From Paenibacillus donghaensis (lineage in GTDB: Bacteria > Bacillota > Bacilli > Paenibacillales > Paenibacillaceae): a stretch of 64,000 bases of DNA. The position numbers and the translations under genes are program-made. The stretch spans positions 2,666,001 through 2,730,000 of the forward strand of contig NZ_CP021780.1 of NCBI RefSeq assembly GCF_002192415.1, read 5' to 3'. Every line of letters starts with the position of its first letter. Position 1 is the stretch's first letter. Below the pieces are notes generated by a model, which saw nothing but the letters and a program-made list of their open reading frames with translations, had not been told where the DNA came from and ran no database searches. Shown here in pieces: positions 1 to 9,534 of this stretch.

Positions 1-127
1 TAACCAGATTTGCACTTATTATCCTGATAATGGGTGTTTCGGCTGAAATTAGTTGCAGTTTCGCATCTAATTCCTCCGAAGGTTCCAGGGCAACACTCTA
101 AATCCTAGTTGGAGCTTAAGAAGTAAC
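1..127 (-). repeat. Dispersed intergenic repeat, family C, copy 1
   Basis: About 70 bases from position 39 are the reverse complement of 16192-16267 with about one mismatch. The shared core contains a TTAGTTGC...GCATCTAA stem with a GTTTC/GAAAC-type loop. The outer parts, including the end reading AAGTAAC, also match the inverted copy. The element may begin before the window. It contains no credible gene. Confidence 0.75.
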
Positions 128-137
128 GAAATGTGAG

Positions 138-175
138 AACAAGCCTCTCTTCCTGTAGCGGATGAGAGGCTTGTT
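138..175. terminator. Hairpin, possible terminator
   Basis: A 12-bp perfect stem (AACAAGCCTCTC with GAGAGGCTTGTT) encloses a 14-nt loop. The T-tract is short. It could end a gene to the left of the window. Confidence 0.5.
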
Positions 176-380
176 TGATGAGGTATAGGTTACTACGTAA
201 GGCCCCTTGCCTTCTGATAGAGGTTTTAGCTTTCTAAGGAGTAACGCGTAGGTGGCTATGGGGAAAAACTACTGTTAATCCCACGGCAAAGGTTCAGTTG
301 CTTTTGCACATGGGGAAAAGGGGTGCAGGCATTCTGGTGGACGGCGGGTACACCATTAAATAACTCTTTTGGATGAAAAA
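176..380. other. Intergenic, no gene seen
   Basis: A GGTTACTACGTAAGG fragment near 187 resembles the end motif GTTACTACTTAGGA of repeat family C. Otherwise nothing recognisable was found. Short open frames here lack ribosome binding sites. Confidence 0.5.
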
Positions 381-713
381 TTAGAAGAAATAGCGCAAGA
401 GCATGATTGAGATCATCCCGGCAATGACGGTACCCAGCAGGCTGCGTGTTTTGACTGCGATCCAGAAGGTAGGAAGGGCTGCAAGCAGCTCCAGATTGCC
501 TGATAGGCTCCATCCGGTCAGTTGTCCATCATGTATCAAAAGCTCCTGGGCGATCAGCGCAGACATCACTGCGATCGGGACATAATTTAACCAGCGGTTT
601 GCCCACTCCGGCAGCTCGATCCGGCTAAGCAGCATCAACGGCAGCACTCTCGGAATGACAGTAACCAGTGCGGCACCCGCGATGATAAGAAGGATTTCTG
701 CTCTTATTTCCAT
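381..713 (-). CDS. azlD: AzlD-type branched-chain amino acid export subunit
   Basis: A 110-residue, very hydrophobic protein with about four membrane spans. Length and composition match the AzlD family, the small partner of AzlC in the LIV-E exporter of branched-chain amino acids and their analogues. A recognisable feature is the N-terminal segment with TVIPRVLPL, typical of AzlD. Its start overlaps the end of azlC by 10 bases, so the two are translationally coupled and expressed from the azlC promoter. The actual substrate cannot be read from the sequence. Confidence 0.9.
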   Translation of the reverse strand: MEIRAEILLIIAGAALVTVIPRVLPLMLLSRIELPEWANRWLNYVPIAVMSALIAQELLIHDGQLTGWSLSGNLELLAALPTFWIAVKTRSLLGTVIAGMISIMLLRYFF

Positions 714-1438
714 TGTTCCACCACCATTCCCAAGGTTGCCGCAACAACTGTGGCTACAATGACTCCCATGCTGGGCGAAACCAAGATGGAGACCACAACT
801 GCAAGTACAACAGCGGTCAGGCCTACAGCGATATCTGCTGCATATTTGCTTCGGCTAACCAAGGTAAGCACCAATAAACCGATAAACATCGCCGGCAGTG
901 CGAAATCCAGTCCATAACGCTCCGGCTCTGCTATCCATTGCCCCAGGAAGGCCCCGGCCATATTGGCGATAATCCAATTCAGGTAAGCCGTAAGATTCAG
1001 GCCGTGCATCCAGCGTTCACTGATGCGGCGGCTGCGAGCGGCGCGGGTAATCGCCACACCAAAGGTCTCATCGGTCAGCAGAGCACCGAGCAGCAGATTC
1101 CGCAACGGGGTCAAGTGGCGGAAATAGGGGGACAAGGCAGCACTCAGCAGCAGGTGGCGCAGGTTCACGAACAGGATAGTAATAATAATTCCAGAGACCG
1201 TACTACCTGCCGCGATCATTCCGGCAGCTATAAACTGTGCTGAGCCGGCATACAGCAGTGTGGACATCAGTGCGATTTCGGCGAGGGTAAGTCCGGCCGT
1301 CTTCTCAACCACTCCTGCAGCGAAGCCGATGCTTAAATATCCCAGCAGTGTGGGAAGACAATCCTTCACGCCCTGCAGGAAGTTGTCCTCTGTATCTGGA
1401 ACTGCAGGTTCCGCCAGCCCGGCGGTTTCCTGTGTCAT
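704..1438 (-). CDS. azlC: AzlC family amino acid permease
   Basis: A 244-residue integral membrane protein of the AzlC family, the large subunit of the AzlCD exporter. After a soluble N-terminus of about 25 residues come the family motif around GYLSIGFAAGV and the LLYAGSAQF segment typical of AzlC. The remainder is helical membrane segments with a VNLRHLLL motif. The ATG at 1438 is preceded by AAAGGAG at good spacing. A sigma-A-type promoter lies 41 bases upstream. It forms a two-gene operon with azlD. No Lrp/AsnC-type regulator gene is adjacent, so control is unknown. Confidence 0.92.
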   Translation of the reverse strand: MTQETAGLAEPAVPDTEDNFLQGVKDCLPTLLGYLSIGFAAGVVEKTAGLTLAEIALMSTLLYAGSAQFIAAGMIAAGSTVSGIIITILFVNLRHLLLSAALSPYFRHLTPLRNLLLGALLTDETFGVAITRAARSRRISERWMHGLNLTAYLNWIIANMAGAFLGQWIAEPERYGLDFALPAMFIGLLVLTLVSRSKYAADIAVGLTAVVLAVVVSILVSPSMGVIVATVVAATLGMVVEQWK

Positions 1439-1478
1439 CTATAAATCTCCTTTCAATCCGTGCTGCAATCAAAAGTTT

Positions 1479-1507
1479 ACTATAGTAGTTAACGCTATTT
1501 CTGTCAA
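1479..1507 (-). promoter_or_regulatory. Sigma-A-type promoter for azlCD
   Basis: On the minus strand TTGACA (1507-1502) is followed by a 17-base spacer and TATAGT (1484-1479). This is a near-consensus promoter ending 41 bases before the azlC start codon. Confidence 0.8.
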
Positions 1508-1542
1508 TTGCCAACAACGGCACCGACCCCCTAACGCATAAA

Positions 1543-1576
1543 CAGCACCTGAGCCATGAATCGTGGCCAGGTGCTG
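1543..1576 (-). terminator. Rho-independent terminator after the beta-galactosidase gene
   Basis: A 9-bp stem CAGCACCTG/CAGGTGCTG is extended inside by GCCA/TGGC, with a 7-nt loop and T-rich flanks on both strands. It lies between the end of the GH42 gene and the azlC promoter and may also insulate azlCD. Confidence 0.75.
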
Positions 1577-1621
1577 CTTGTGTTTATATGAAGCGCTAAG
1601 CTGTTTATAGGGTTAGCTTGC

Positions 1622-3670
1622 TTACTGTAGAATCAATACGCCATAGCCCTCCAGCGTATATTCTCCTGTAATAACTTCGCCGCTCAGCAAGTCCGTCTTG
1701 CTGCCTGCAACCCGGATCACCGCAGGTGTCTCTTCATAGTTCAGCAAGAAAGTGAAGCTTGTGTCTGCATTGGAGCGGATCTGCAGTTCCACTTCCGCCG
1801 GCAGCTCCAGCCATTCCGCAGCAGGAGAACGGAGACCCAAATGCTCAATTAGATTGAGTGCGGCCTCTTCATTAAATACAGCGCCATAATACCATACCTC
1901 GCCCTTACCGCGTGTATTGCGGGTTACAGCCGGTTTGCCTGCGTAGTAATCCGACGCATAGGTCCCCATAACCTCCACCGTATCTTCTTCCACATGCAGG
2001 ATATCATTGAAGGCATCGGCTCCTGTATCCGGCATGCCGTTCCACTGGATGGAAGTCGGCTGCCGTGTTCCTTTGACCATAGTGAATTCCTCCACCGTAA
2101 TTCCGCACAGCTCTCTGGCTGCCCCAGGGAACGGGCGCATATAACATTGGCCGCGTGTGTCCTTGTATCCGGTTCGGCAGCCAAAGACCAGCTTGCCGCC
2201 TTGCTGCACATATTGACCCAGCAACGCAGCTGTTTCATCACTGAGAATGGCCGGATGTGGATAGATCAGCACCTTGTAACGGGCCAGCTCTGCAAGTGTT
2301 GTCTGCTCCCGGATATACAGAACATCATTCGGGATGTGCTTATGCTGCAGGGCTTTGTACCATTCCTTGTTGCTCTGCCACATAAACGGGCCATGCCACA
2401 CATCGTATTCGCCGTCCCATTCATTGTCATAATCGCGCACAATCGCCACATTGGCCTCTGTGACTGAGCCTATGATCGCTTGGCCCGACCCGGCCAGCTC
2501 CTTGCCGATGCCTGCGGCTTCGCGCAGCCGGCGGTTAGGCTGGTTATGATAATCGTTCAGCCCATGCCAATAGATCTCATTGCCCATCGTTGCTGTCCGC
2601 CAGCGGAAGTAGAGCACCATATCCGCTCCGTGTGCGATCGACTGGTACGTCCACAGCCGCATCTGGCCCGGCTTCGGTGAAGGCATATCCATCCGGTTCA
2701 CCCAGCCGCCCGGTCCCGACTGCTGTTCCATGATGCAGAAGTTAGGGGAGATGGAGCGGACCACCGACAGCGACAGACCCCAGCCGCGGTCACGCAGCGG
2801 GTTCACTTCCGCTGCATCATTAGAGATGCTGGAGAACTGTGGATAGGAATCATAACTGAAGAAATCCAGCAGTCCGTCCGTTAAGGCATGGCTGTCTAGA
2901 TGTCCGAACAGCCCGTTTGTGGTTACCCATTGTCCGGGAGCTTTGGCTCTAAGAATATCACCCTGGACTTTGGCGAAGGAAATCGTATTGTCGGAAATGA
3001 ACCGTTTCTCATCAAGCGCCTGATGCGGATTTGGCTGCTTAGGCACCGGTGTAGGACGCGGCAGGAACACCTGCGACCAGTCGCTGTAGGTCTGGTTCCA
3101 GAATACAGCGCCCCAGGCTTCATTCAGCTGATCCAGCGTGACGTACTTCTGTTTCAGCCATTCCCGGAAGGCAATATGATCACTCTCTGAATAGAAGACA
3201 TTGATTTCACAGTTCAGCTCATTGTCAATCTGCCAGCCGACTACGCCGGGATGGCCGCTGTAGTGCTCGGCTAGCTGTGTTGTAATGGCAGCGCACAGCT
3301 CACGATATTTGGGGCTGCTGTAATTATAATGGCGGCGCATGCCATGCTGCAGGGTTACCCCTTCGTAGGTTACATTCAGCACTTCCGGATAACGGTCTGT
3401 AAGCCAGGCAGGAGGGGTGGCGGTGGGCGTTCCCAGCACTACCTTCAAGCCATGGCTGTGAGCCAGGCTGATCGCCCGGTCGAACAGGCCAAATTCATAA
3501 CAGCCCTCCTGCGGTTCAAAAATGGACCAGGCGAACTCGCCCATCCGCACAATCGTGAAGCCCATCTCCCGCATACGGCGGTAGTCGTCCTCCCACATCT
3601 TCTCCGGCCAATGCTCCGGGTAATAACACACACCAAGTTCGAACTGCTCAGAAGCGACGGGTTTCTTCAT
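1622..3670 (-). CDS. Beta-galactosidase, glycoside hydrolase family 42
   Basis: 682 residues, the usual GH42 length. The N-terminus GVCYYPEHWP is the family hallmark, followed by the catalytic (beta/alpha)8 barrel. The acid/base glutamate sits in GWQIDNELNC (about residue 150) and the nucleophile glutamate in FCIMEQQSGPGGW (about 310). The C-terminal half fits the trimerisation and beta-sandwich domains. GH42 enzymes hydrolyse terminal beta-galactosides; lactose, galacto-oligosaccharides or plant galactans are possible. No signal peptide, so cytoplasmic. The start at 3670 was chosen because TTTGGAGG precedes it; an upstream TTG at 3682 falls in front of that site. The gene is divergent from an AraC regulator, the probable activator. 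Confidence 0.93.
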   Translation of the reverse strand: MKKPVASEQFELGVCYYPEHWPEKMWEDDYRRMREMGFTIVRMGEFAWSIFEPQEGCYEFGLFDRAISLAHSHGLKVVLGTPTATPPAWLTDRYPEVLNVTYEGVTLQHGMRRHYNYSSPKYRELCAAITTQLAEHYSGHPGVVGWQIDNELNCEINVFYSESDHIAFREWLKQKYVTLDQLNEAWGAVFWNQTYSDWSQVFLPRPTPVPKQPNPHQALDEKRFISDNTISFAKVQGDILRAKAPGQWVTTNGLFGHLDSHALTDGLLDFFSYDSYPQFSSISNDAAEVNPLRDRGWGLSLSVVRSISPNFCIMEQQSGPGGWVNRMDMPSPKPGQMRLWTYQSIAHGADMVLYFRWRTATMGNEIYWHGLNDYHNQPNRRLREAAGIGKELAGSGQAIIGSVTEANVAIVRDYDNEWDGEYDVWHGPFMWQSNKEWYKALQHKHIPNDVLYIREQTTLAELARYKVLIYPHPAILSDETAALLGQYVQQGGKLVFGCRTGYKDTRGQCYMRPFPGAARELCGITVEEFTMVKGTRQPTSIQWNGMPDTGADAFNDILHVEEDTVEVMGTYASDYYAGKPAVTRNTRGKGEVWYYGAVFNEEAALNLIEHLGLRSPAAEWLELPAEVELQIRSNADTSFTFLLNYEETPAVIRVAGSKTDLLSGEVITGEYTLEGYGVLILQ

Positions 3671-3777
3671 CTTTACCTCCAAAGTATTAAATATATGCTT
3701 TATATACTACTTGATTATATTGTAATATCAGTTATGTTAGATGTGATATAGCATAATATTGCTATCGTATTACTTTA

Positions 3778-4650
3778 TTGCGTCTTTGCAATGATAACGG
3801 TTACGGAGGGATTGCGATCAGACAGCATTACGTTTTGCCTGCCCCGGCCTACAGCAGCTATGTATGTTATCCGGAGCTGCTTGGACAATACAATCAATTC
3901 CCGCAGCATGCGGAGCGGCGGGAGGAAGGTTTCCTCGGCAGCTATAATTTGCATTTGATATTTGGCGGAGAAGGGTATGTGTTCCAGGGAGGAGAGCGGA
4001 CGGCTATGGGCAAGGGAACGGGGTTTCTCTACCCGCGCGGCGCGTACCAGCAGTATGGATCTGACCCGCTGCAGCCTTGGGATGTGAGATGGGTTCATTT
4101 CACAACAGGCTTGTCCCTGCCCCTGCTGGAAACGGCCGACCATACGCGCGGTTATTTCTTCTCCTTCGATCCTTCGGCAGGCCTGGACAGCCTGTTCGAC
4201 CAGATGTATCAGCTGAGTGCCGCCTATGAGACACGTAATGAACCGCGTCTGTCAGCGCTGCTCTATGAGATTCTGGTGACGCTGCTGCAGAATTCGCAGC
4301 CGCTCCACAGCCCGGTTCCGCAGGAGACCCGACAATCGATCCGCAGCGCGGCCGATATCATCCACGGCGAATGTGGCAAGCCCTGGACGCTCGAATCGAT
4401 GGCCCGGCTGTCGGGCTACAGCAGCTATCACTTTCTGCGGCTGTTCCGGGAGATCATGGGCAAGACCCCAAGCCGTTATTTGACCGAATGCCGTCTGGCC
4501 CGGGCCAAGCTGCTGCTTGTATCCACGGAGCTATCCGTGGCAGAGGTGGCCCGCAGCAGCGGATTCATGCAGTCCAGTTACTTCATTAAGGTGTTCAGGC
4601 AAGCGGAGGGACTGCCGCCGAACCAATACCGGCGGGCCTTTGGCTCATGA
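3778..4650 (+). CDS. AraC family transcriptional regulator
   Basis: About 290 residues. The N-terminal half is a cupin-like sugar-sensing domain (HLIFGGEGYVFQGG). The C-terminal 100 residues form the double helix-turn-helix of AraC proteins, including LARAKLLLVSTELSVAEVA and SSYFIKVFRQAEGLPPNQYR. It is divergent from the GH42 gene across a 107-base AT-rich gap, so it probably activates that gene in response to a galactoside. The start is unclear: TTG at 3778 has no good ribosome site, whereas a GGAGGG inside the frame (3805-3810) points to a later, non-standard start near ATT 3811 or ATC 3817. An imperfect cre-like TGATAACGGTTACG lies at 3790-3803. Confidence 0.85.
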   Translation: MRLCNDNGYGGIAIRQHYVLPAPAYSSYVCYPELLGQYNQFPQHAERREEGFLGSYNLHLIFGGEGYVFQGGERTAMGKGTGFLYPRGAYQQYGSDPLQPWDVRWVHFTTGLSLPLLETADHTRGYFFSFDPSAGLDSLFDQMYQLSAAYETRNEPRLSALLYEILVTLLQNSQPLHSPVPQETRQSIRSAADIIHGECGKPWTLESMARLSGYSSYHFLRLFREIMGKTPSRYLTECRLARAKLLLVSTELSVAEVARSSGFMQSSYFIKVFRQAEGLPPNQYRRAFGS

Positions 4651-4687
4651 TGATTGTCCTTCCGAATTGCATAAAATGGAACAAATA

Positions 4688-4752
4688 GGTTACAACCCTA
4701 TGATAAGGGTTACAAAATGGATACATTTGCTTGTACACAAGCCTTTATAATG
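4688..4752 (+). promoter_or_regulatory. Regulatory region: 20-bp-spaced direct repeats, inverted repeat and -10 box
   Basis: GGTTACAA occurs at 4688-4695 and again at 4708-4715, a pitch of 20 bases (two helical turns on one DNA face). The interval also contains the inverted repeat AACCCT-ATGATA-AGGGTT (4694-4711). A second small palindrome CTTGT-AC-ACAAG and a perfect TATAAT (4747-4752) follow, with no good -35 box at 17 bases. This layout suggests a promoter activated by a dimeric regulator bound to the tandem repeats. The downstream target is the 864-residue exported protein and probably the ABC genes. Confidence 0.55.
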
Positions 4753-4782
4753 ATTTTAGAAATTATACTTGGAGGTACATGA

Positions 4783-7377
4783 ATGAGAACGTATAGAAGT
4801 ACATATACAGCAGTGTTGTTAAGCACTTTAATTCTTGGACAGCTGGCAGGGCAAACGGCGCTGGCAGCTCCCGCTCAAGCCCCCAAAGGAGCATCAACTG
4901 CGGCCGTAGTGCCCGCGAGTCTGGGCAGCGTTCAGCTTGGCGCCGGAGTCAAAGCCACACTTGAAGACGTTAATCTCTGGCAACAGGCTGGCGGCAATAT
5001 CCTTACTTACACGCTTAACTACTCGAACACAGGCAGCGGCAATGCGAATCTGCTGCATTATTTCTCCAGGGCTGCGACACCCGGCGGGTCCGTGATTCCG
5101 GGCAACCCCGTAACTGCCGACGCTATGAAGAAGAAGATCGGCTCCAAAACTACGCTTAGAGTAACCTATTATGCCAATCTCGGTTCCACTACCTCATTAA
5201 AGGGCTTAAAGATCCCGATGTATGTCTGGGATGCCAAGGCTAAAGGCTATTTGCGGCATGCGGGCAGCTTCAGCATCCCTTCCGGCTATACCTCAACAGT
5301 AGCTGGCGGCCGGAGTCTGAGCAAGCCTGTCAATGACATTCCGGCTGTCATTGGCGCCGAATCCCTGGAGCTGTATAAATACAGTGGCAAGGTATTCGCC
5401 AAAGTCGGTGTCAGCTTCACCAACCGTGGCAACAAGGTGCTTAGCGATCCGGGGTATGCCGCTTATCTGCAATCCGCAGGCGGCAGTTACTTCGAGCTGG
5501 CGCTGGACAGTGCCCAGAGCGGATATAAGATTCAGCCACAGGAGAAGAAGATCATCTATTACCTGACTGAAATCCCCTCTTATTTGAAGACAGAGAATAT
5601 GAAGCTGCAATTTACACAAACCGACCCCACCCTGAAGCTGGAAATGGCCAAGCATTCCTTTATGCTGCCTGCAGCCAAAATTCCAAATCTTGTCGTAGGT
5701 CCGGATGGCGTCCGCAAAATCAGCATCAACAGCAATACGCTGCAATTCCGGCTGGCCAATGCCAACGTGTTTTCGGAAGATAGTGTCGCCAAGTGGTCTT
5801 TACAGCTTAAGGTTAAGAATTCCGGCAAGAAGGCGGTTACCCTGCCTACTTACGAACTGGCGGTGAAGACGGCCACAGGGACCACGTTTCCGGTGAATGC
5901 CAAGGCCTTGAACGGTATCGTGGTGAAGCCGCTGGAGGAGAAGGTCGTCCAGCTAACCGCAGAGGTTCCACTGGAGGTGGATCAGAGCTCGCTGCAGCTG
6001 CAGATGATTGAAGCTGTCTCGGCAGCACCTGACGCTGTGGAAGTGGGGGGAGGAGCGGGTGGCAAAGCAGGTGGAGAAGCGTCTGCACCAACCACTGTAC
6101 CAACATCTACAGCCACGCTTAGGGTTCCTGTTGCCTATTTCACCATGCCTTTGGCCCTCAAAACCGAGGCCCAGAAAGGGCAAGTTTACAGCATGACCAA
6201 CCAGTATGGCAGCTTCTCCTACAACCTGCATTCCCTGCAGCGTCTGCCCTGGAAAGATGATGACATCTTGGTCGCCAGACTGAGCCTGACCAACACGCAG
6301 AAGGACAGCTTGACCCTGCCGGCGCTAAAAGGAGCCATCAAGCTGGACAATGATGATTATACCGCAGGCACAGAGCTGTTCGTGGACAAGGACACCACAA
6401 CGATTGCACCCGGAGCTACTGTGGAGATCGATGTGCTGGCCAAGGTGCCCTACACAGAGGAATATAACAATCTGAAGTTAAGCCTGTATTCTGTAGTGAA
6501 GGAAGAGAACGTACCCTTCCTTAGCTTCACAACGGACAGCGTAATGAATGCCGTGGAGACAGTGAAGACGGGCGGGAGCTATTCCGTGGTGGGCAAAGGG
6601 AAGAATGCGAAGGTCCTGGAGAACAAGACCGCCGTCTATGAAGGCGTGAATTCCAAGGTGCTCTACTCCGAAATGCTGCTTACCAGCGAGGAGAAGAGAC
6701 AGAGCAAGATGGCCCGTATACAGGCTTATTACAGAACATCCGACGGCGAGTTCTATGAAGCTGTATCGAATCAGCCCGAAATGTCTGCGGCACCGGGAGG
6801 CAAACAGCTGATCACCTTCTGGGCGAAGCTGCCCCGATCGGTCAGCATCACGGATCTTCAGCTGTATATGGGTCCGGGCATTACCGGAACCAAGCTGACG
6901 GAGGTTGGACAGGAGCCGACGGGCTTCATTAACATTGCCGCGCTGCAGCTGAATCCACAGGTGAATGTAGCTGATACTAATCTGCTAAAGGTTGCCTTAT
7001 ATCCATATACCTTGGCCGTGACCCGATCGGAGGGACGCACGCAGATAGGCAGCGACTCCATTAATGTCACCATGAATTACAATTTGACCCGTGACAGCAG
7101 CTACGATATGGGTACCTTCAGCCATAAGCTGGTGCTCAAGATGACTGATCCGTTCGGCCAATCCCAGGAGCGAAGTCTTAACATTGGAACAGAACTGACA
7201 GAAGGGACTAACAACACTTATGCGGCTTCCTTCACCAACCACATCTATAAATCCATTACAGGAGGAACCTACAAGCTTACCTTGTACGATGAGTTCCAGG
7301 GTGAACGGATTGAGTTGGCCAGCCAGGTGTATAACATGACGATTGATCGGGTGATTCCGCCAGACGATAAACAGTGA
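4783..7377 (+). CDS. Large exported protein of unknown function
   Basis: 864 residues. Residues 1-29 form a signal peptide (basic start, hydrophobic TAVLLSTLILG, cleavage likely after ALA). The rest appears to be a string of beta-sandwich-like segments. Several begin with a pattern of the type 'Y..TY.LNYSNTGSGNANLL' or 'LQLKVKNSGKKAVTLP', reminiscent of CARDB/DUF11-like extracellular adhesion modules, and a Gly/Ala-rich linker sits near residue 425. No sortase signal, lipobox or S-layer domain is visible, so it is either secreted or held by partners. A strong GGAGG site precedes ATG 4783. The 33-base gap to the ABC ATPase suggests one operon. I do not recognise a family. Confidence 0.75.
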   Translation: MRTYRSTYTAVLLSTLILGQLAGQTALAAPAQAPKGASTAAVVPASLGSVQLGAGVKATLEDVNLWQQAGGNILTYTLNYSNTGSGNANLLHYFSRAATPGGSVIPGNPVTADAMKKKIGSKTTLRVTYYANLGSTTSLKGLKIPMYVWDAKAKGYLRHAGSFSIPSGYTSTVAGGRSLSKPVNDIPAVIGAESLELYKYSGKVFAKVGVSFTNRGNKVLSDPGYAAYLQSAGGSYFELALDSAQSGYKIQPQEKKIIYYLTEIPSYLKTENMKLQFTQTDPTLKLEMAKHSFMLPAAKIPNLVVGPDGVRKISINSNTLQFRLANANVFSEDSVAKWSLQLKVKNSGKKAVTLPTYELAVKTATGTTFPVNAKALNGIVVKPLEEKVVQLTAEVPLEVDQSSLQLQMIEAVSAAPDAVEVGGGAGGKAGGEASAPTTVPTSTATLRVPVAYFTMPLALKTEAQKGQVYSMTNQYGSFSYNLHSLQRLPWKDDDILVARLSLTNTQKDSLTLPALKGAIKLDNDDYTAGTELFVDKDTTTIAPGATVEIDVLAKVPYTEEYNNLKLSLYSVVKEENVPFLSFTTDSVMNAVETVKTGGSYSVVGKGKNAKVLENKTAVYEGVNSKVLYSEMLLTSEEKRQSKMARIQAYYRTSDGEFYEAVSNQPEMSAAPGGKQLITFWAKLPRSVSITDLQLYMGPGITGTKLTEVGQEPTGFINIAALQLNPQVNVADTNLLKVALYPYTLAVTRSEGRTQIGSDSINVTMNYNLTRDSSYDMGTFSHKLVLKMTDPFGQSQERSLNIGTELTEGTNNTYAASFTNHIYKSITGGTYKLTLYDEFQGERIELASQVYNMTIDRVIPPDDKQ

Positions 7378-7410
7378 TTCCATTAAACAAGTACACAAAG
7401 GAGAAGCCCC

Positions 7411-8124
7411 ATGCTGCGAGTTGAGAAGATCAGCCATTCCTTCAAGAATGGCAATGAAGTCACACCGGTTCTGAATGATATTAATTTCTCTGTCAAAAAA
7501 GGCGAGATGGTGGCCCTGCTCGGCAGCTCCGGCTCCGGCAAGTCCACCCTGCTCAACCTGATGGCAGGATTGATGAAGCCCAGCGATGGGCATATCTACA
7601 TAGCGGATCAGGACATCGTCAAGCTAAGTGAGAACAAGTTGTCCGTCTTCCGCCGCAAGCACATCGGTTTTATTTTTCAAGCGTATGAGCTGATTACCAG
7701 CCTCACAGTGAGAGAGAATGTGGAGCTGCCGCTGGTGTTCCAGTCCTTGTCTCCCAGAATCCGCAAGCAGAAGGCGCTGGCCCTGCTGGAAAGTGTAGGG
7801 ATACCCGACAAAGCAGAGCTATTCCCCTCCCAGCTATCCGGTGGACAGCAGCAGCGGGTGAGTATTGCCCGCTCGCTGATTACCGAGCCGTCGGTGATTT
7901 TTGCGGACGAGCCTACCGGCAACCTGGACTCGAAGACAGAGAATGAAATTATCAGCATTCTGCTCCAGCTGAACAAGACGATGAATACCACCTTCATTGT
8001 CGTAACCCATGATGCAGAGGTGGCGCAGCAGATGCAGCGGATCTTCACGCTGCACGACGGTTCGCTGGTGACAGAGCAGCAGATTGCTGCCACTGCTGAG
8101 CCTCAAGGAGGCGAAATGCTGTGA
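7411..8124 (+). CDS. ABC transporter ATP-binding protein (YknY/MacB/LolD type)
   Basis: 237 residues. Walker A is GSSGSGKST (about residue 40), Q-loop in [10 protein letters not shown], signature LSGGQQQR (about 147), Walker [14 protein letters not shown], switch histidine in VVTHDAE. The GNLDSKT ending is typical of the LolD/MacB subfamily, whose permeases have an FtsX fold and act in extraction or efflux from the membrane rather than solute uptake. AAAGGAG lies before the ATG. Its last four bases overlap the permease start, so the two are coupled. The adaptor follows, giving the ATPase-permease-adaptor set known from B. subtilis YknXYZ. Confidence 0.92.
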   Translation: MLRVEKISHSFKNGNEVTPVLNDINFSVKKGEMVALLGSSGSGKSTLLNLMAGLMKPSDGHIYIADQDIVKLSENKLSVFRRKHIGFIFQAYELITSLTVRENVELPLVFQSLSPRIRKQKALALLESVGIPDKAELFPSQLSGGQQQRVSIARSLITEPSVIFADEPTGNLDSKTENEIISILLQLNKTMNTTFIVVTHDAEVAQQMQRIFTLHDGSLVTEQQIAATAEPQGGEML

Positions 8125-9497
8125 GAATTACCGATATAACCAGAATGGCCTGGAGCCAGATCAAACGCAGAAAGGTAGTCACCGCACTCTGTATGACCGG
8201 ATTATCGATCGGATGTGCAGCAATTATAGTAGCCATAAGTATCGGAGATTCGGCACAGGGGTATCTGGAACGGGAACTGAACCGCAATTTCAAAATGGAC
8301 GAAATCACGGTCATGCCCGGTGGCGCAATGCCTCAGCAGGGAGGCAATAAAAGCGGCGGGATAGAGGTCACTGGCAATATGGACCCCGGCAAGCTGACGG
8401 ATGAGAAACTGAAGATCATCCAGGGGCTGAACCATGTGACCGCTGCGACCCCTTTTCAGGAACTGGGATATATGCAGCTGACTACCATGGACAATAGAAA
8501 CAACGATGTCCAGGTGCTTGGCACCGATCTCACCCTGCTTACGAAATACGATCACAAATTCAAACAGGGACGTCCCTCTGTTCAGCCTGGAACCGTGGTG
8601 TTTGATTACGGTTCGACGGTTGGCCTGATGGACGCTGAGACGCGGCAGAAGCTGTATGATCAGATGGGTTCTGATCCCTTTAATATGAAAGTACGAGAAC
8701 AGTTCGAGACCTTAAACATGAAGCCGTCGGACATGATGCAGCAGCAGGTCGAGCTGGTGGCAATCGATTATTCATCTCCGACGCAGAACAAATTTACCAG
8801 TTCGCCGCTTAGAGTCGTCGGTGTGCTGGAGAACCCGCAGGGTTCCGATCCCATGCGATTAATGTATGAGAAGAAAATCTATGTTTCTCTAGAGACTGCC
8901 GAGCTGCTCAAGGAGGAACTGAATGTCATGGGTGGCTCTATCGCCGAAGCTGGGGTCTATAACTCCGCGATTGTGAAGGTAGACAGCAAGAAGAACATAG
9001 TCCAGGTGGAGCAAATGATCCAGAAGTTATCCTTGTCAACCCAAACCAACCTGTTTCAGGAGGTGGCGCTGAAGGATCAGCTGGATATGCTCAAGAAGGC
9101 AGCAATCGGGATCGGGATCTTCATTCTCGTGATTGCCTCGATTTCGATCATTGTAGCCATGACAATGTCCACGCATCAGCGTCGGCGCCAGATCGGCATT
9201 ATGAAGGTGCTTGGCTCCAATATGGGCCAGGTCCGCAATATGTTTATTATGGAAGCTGCTCTGTTGGGCATGCTGGGTGGTCTGCTGGGGATCGGATTCT
9301 CTTATCTGATTACCATGGGTCTGACTCGGCTCATCGGTTCCAGCATGGGAATGGGCGAAGCGCTGGTGATTGAGGTTCCCTTAATGTCGCTTCCGGTTGG
9401 CATGGCTTTTGCCATTATGACCGGTGTTCTATCCGGTATTTATCCGGCGATCAGCGCCTCCAGAACCAATGCGCTCACCGCTATCAAACGTGATTAG
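8121..9497 (+). CDS. ABC transporter permease, MacB/FtsX family
   Basis: 458 residues. One N-terminal membrane segment (VVTALCMTGLSIGCAAIIVA) is followed by an extracellular MacB-type core domain of about 270 residues. Three C-terminal spans make up the FtsX domain, with the coupling segment QRRRQIGIMKVLG. The start is GTG, in a GTGA overlap with the ATPase stop. A methionine/glutamine/glycine-rich patch (MPQQGGNKSGG) lies early in the extracellular part. Mechanistically, MacB-like permeases move substrates by mechanotransmission together with an adaptor; the substrate here is unknown. Confidence 0.9.
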   Translation: MRITDITRMAWSQIKRRKVVTALCMTGLSIGCAAIIVAISIGDSAQGYLERELNRNFKMDEITVMPGGAMPQQGGNKSGGIEVTGNMDPGKLTDEKLKIIQGLNHVTAATPFQELGYMQLTTMDNRNNDVQVLGTDLTLLTKYDHKFKQGRPSVQPGTVVFDYGSTVGLMDAETRQKLYDQMGSDPFNMKVREQFETLNMKPSDMMQQQVELVAIDYSSPTQNKFTSSPLRVVGVLENPQGSDPMRLMYEKKIYVSLETAELLKEELNVMGGSIAEAGVYNSAIVKVDSKKNIVQVEQMIQKLSLSTQTNLFQEVALKDQLDMLKKAAIGIGIFILVIASISIIVAMTMSTHQRRRQIGIMKVLGSNMGQVRNMFIMEAALLGMLGGLLGIGFSYLITMGLTRLIGSSMGMGEALVIEVPLMSLPVGMAFAIMTGVLSGIYPAISASRTNALTAIKRD

Positions 9498-9534
9498 AAA
9501 TCAGGAATACGAGTGGAAAGGAAGCCGATAGATC

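Noticed and set aside
256..513. Open frame at the left edge on the minus strand
   Set aside because: It overlaps azlD in another frame and has no ribosome site.
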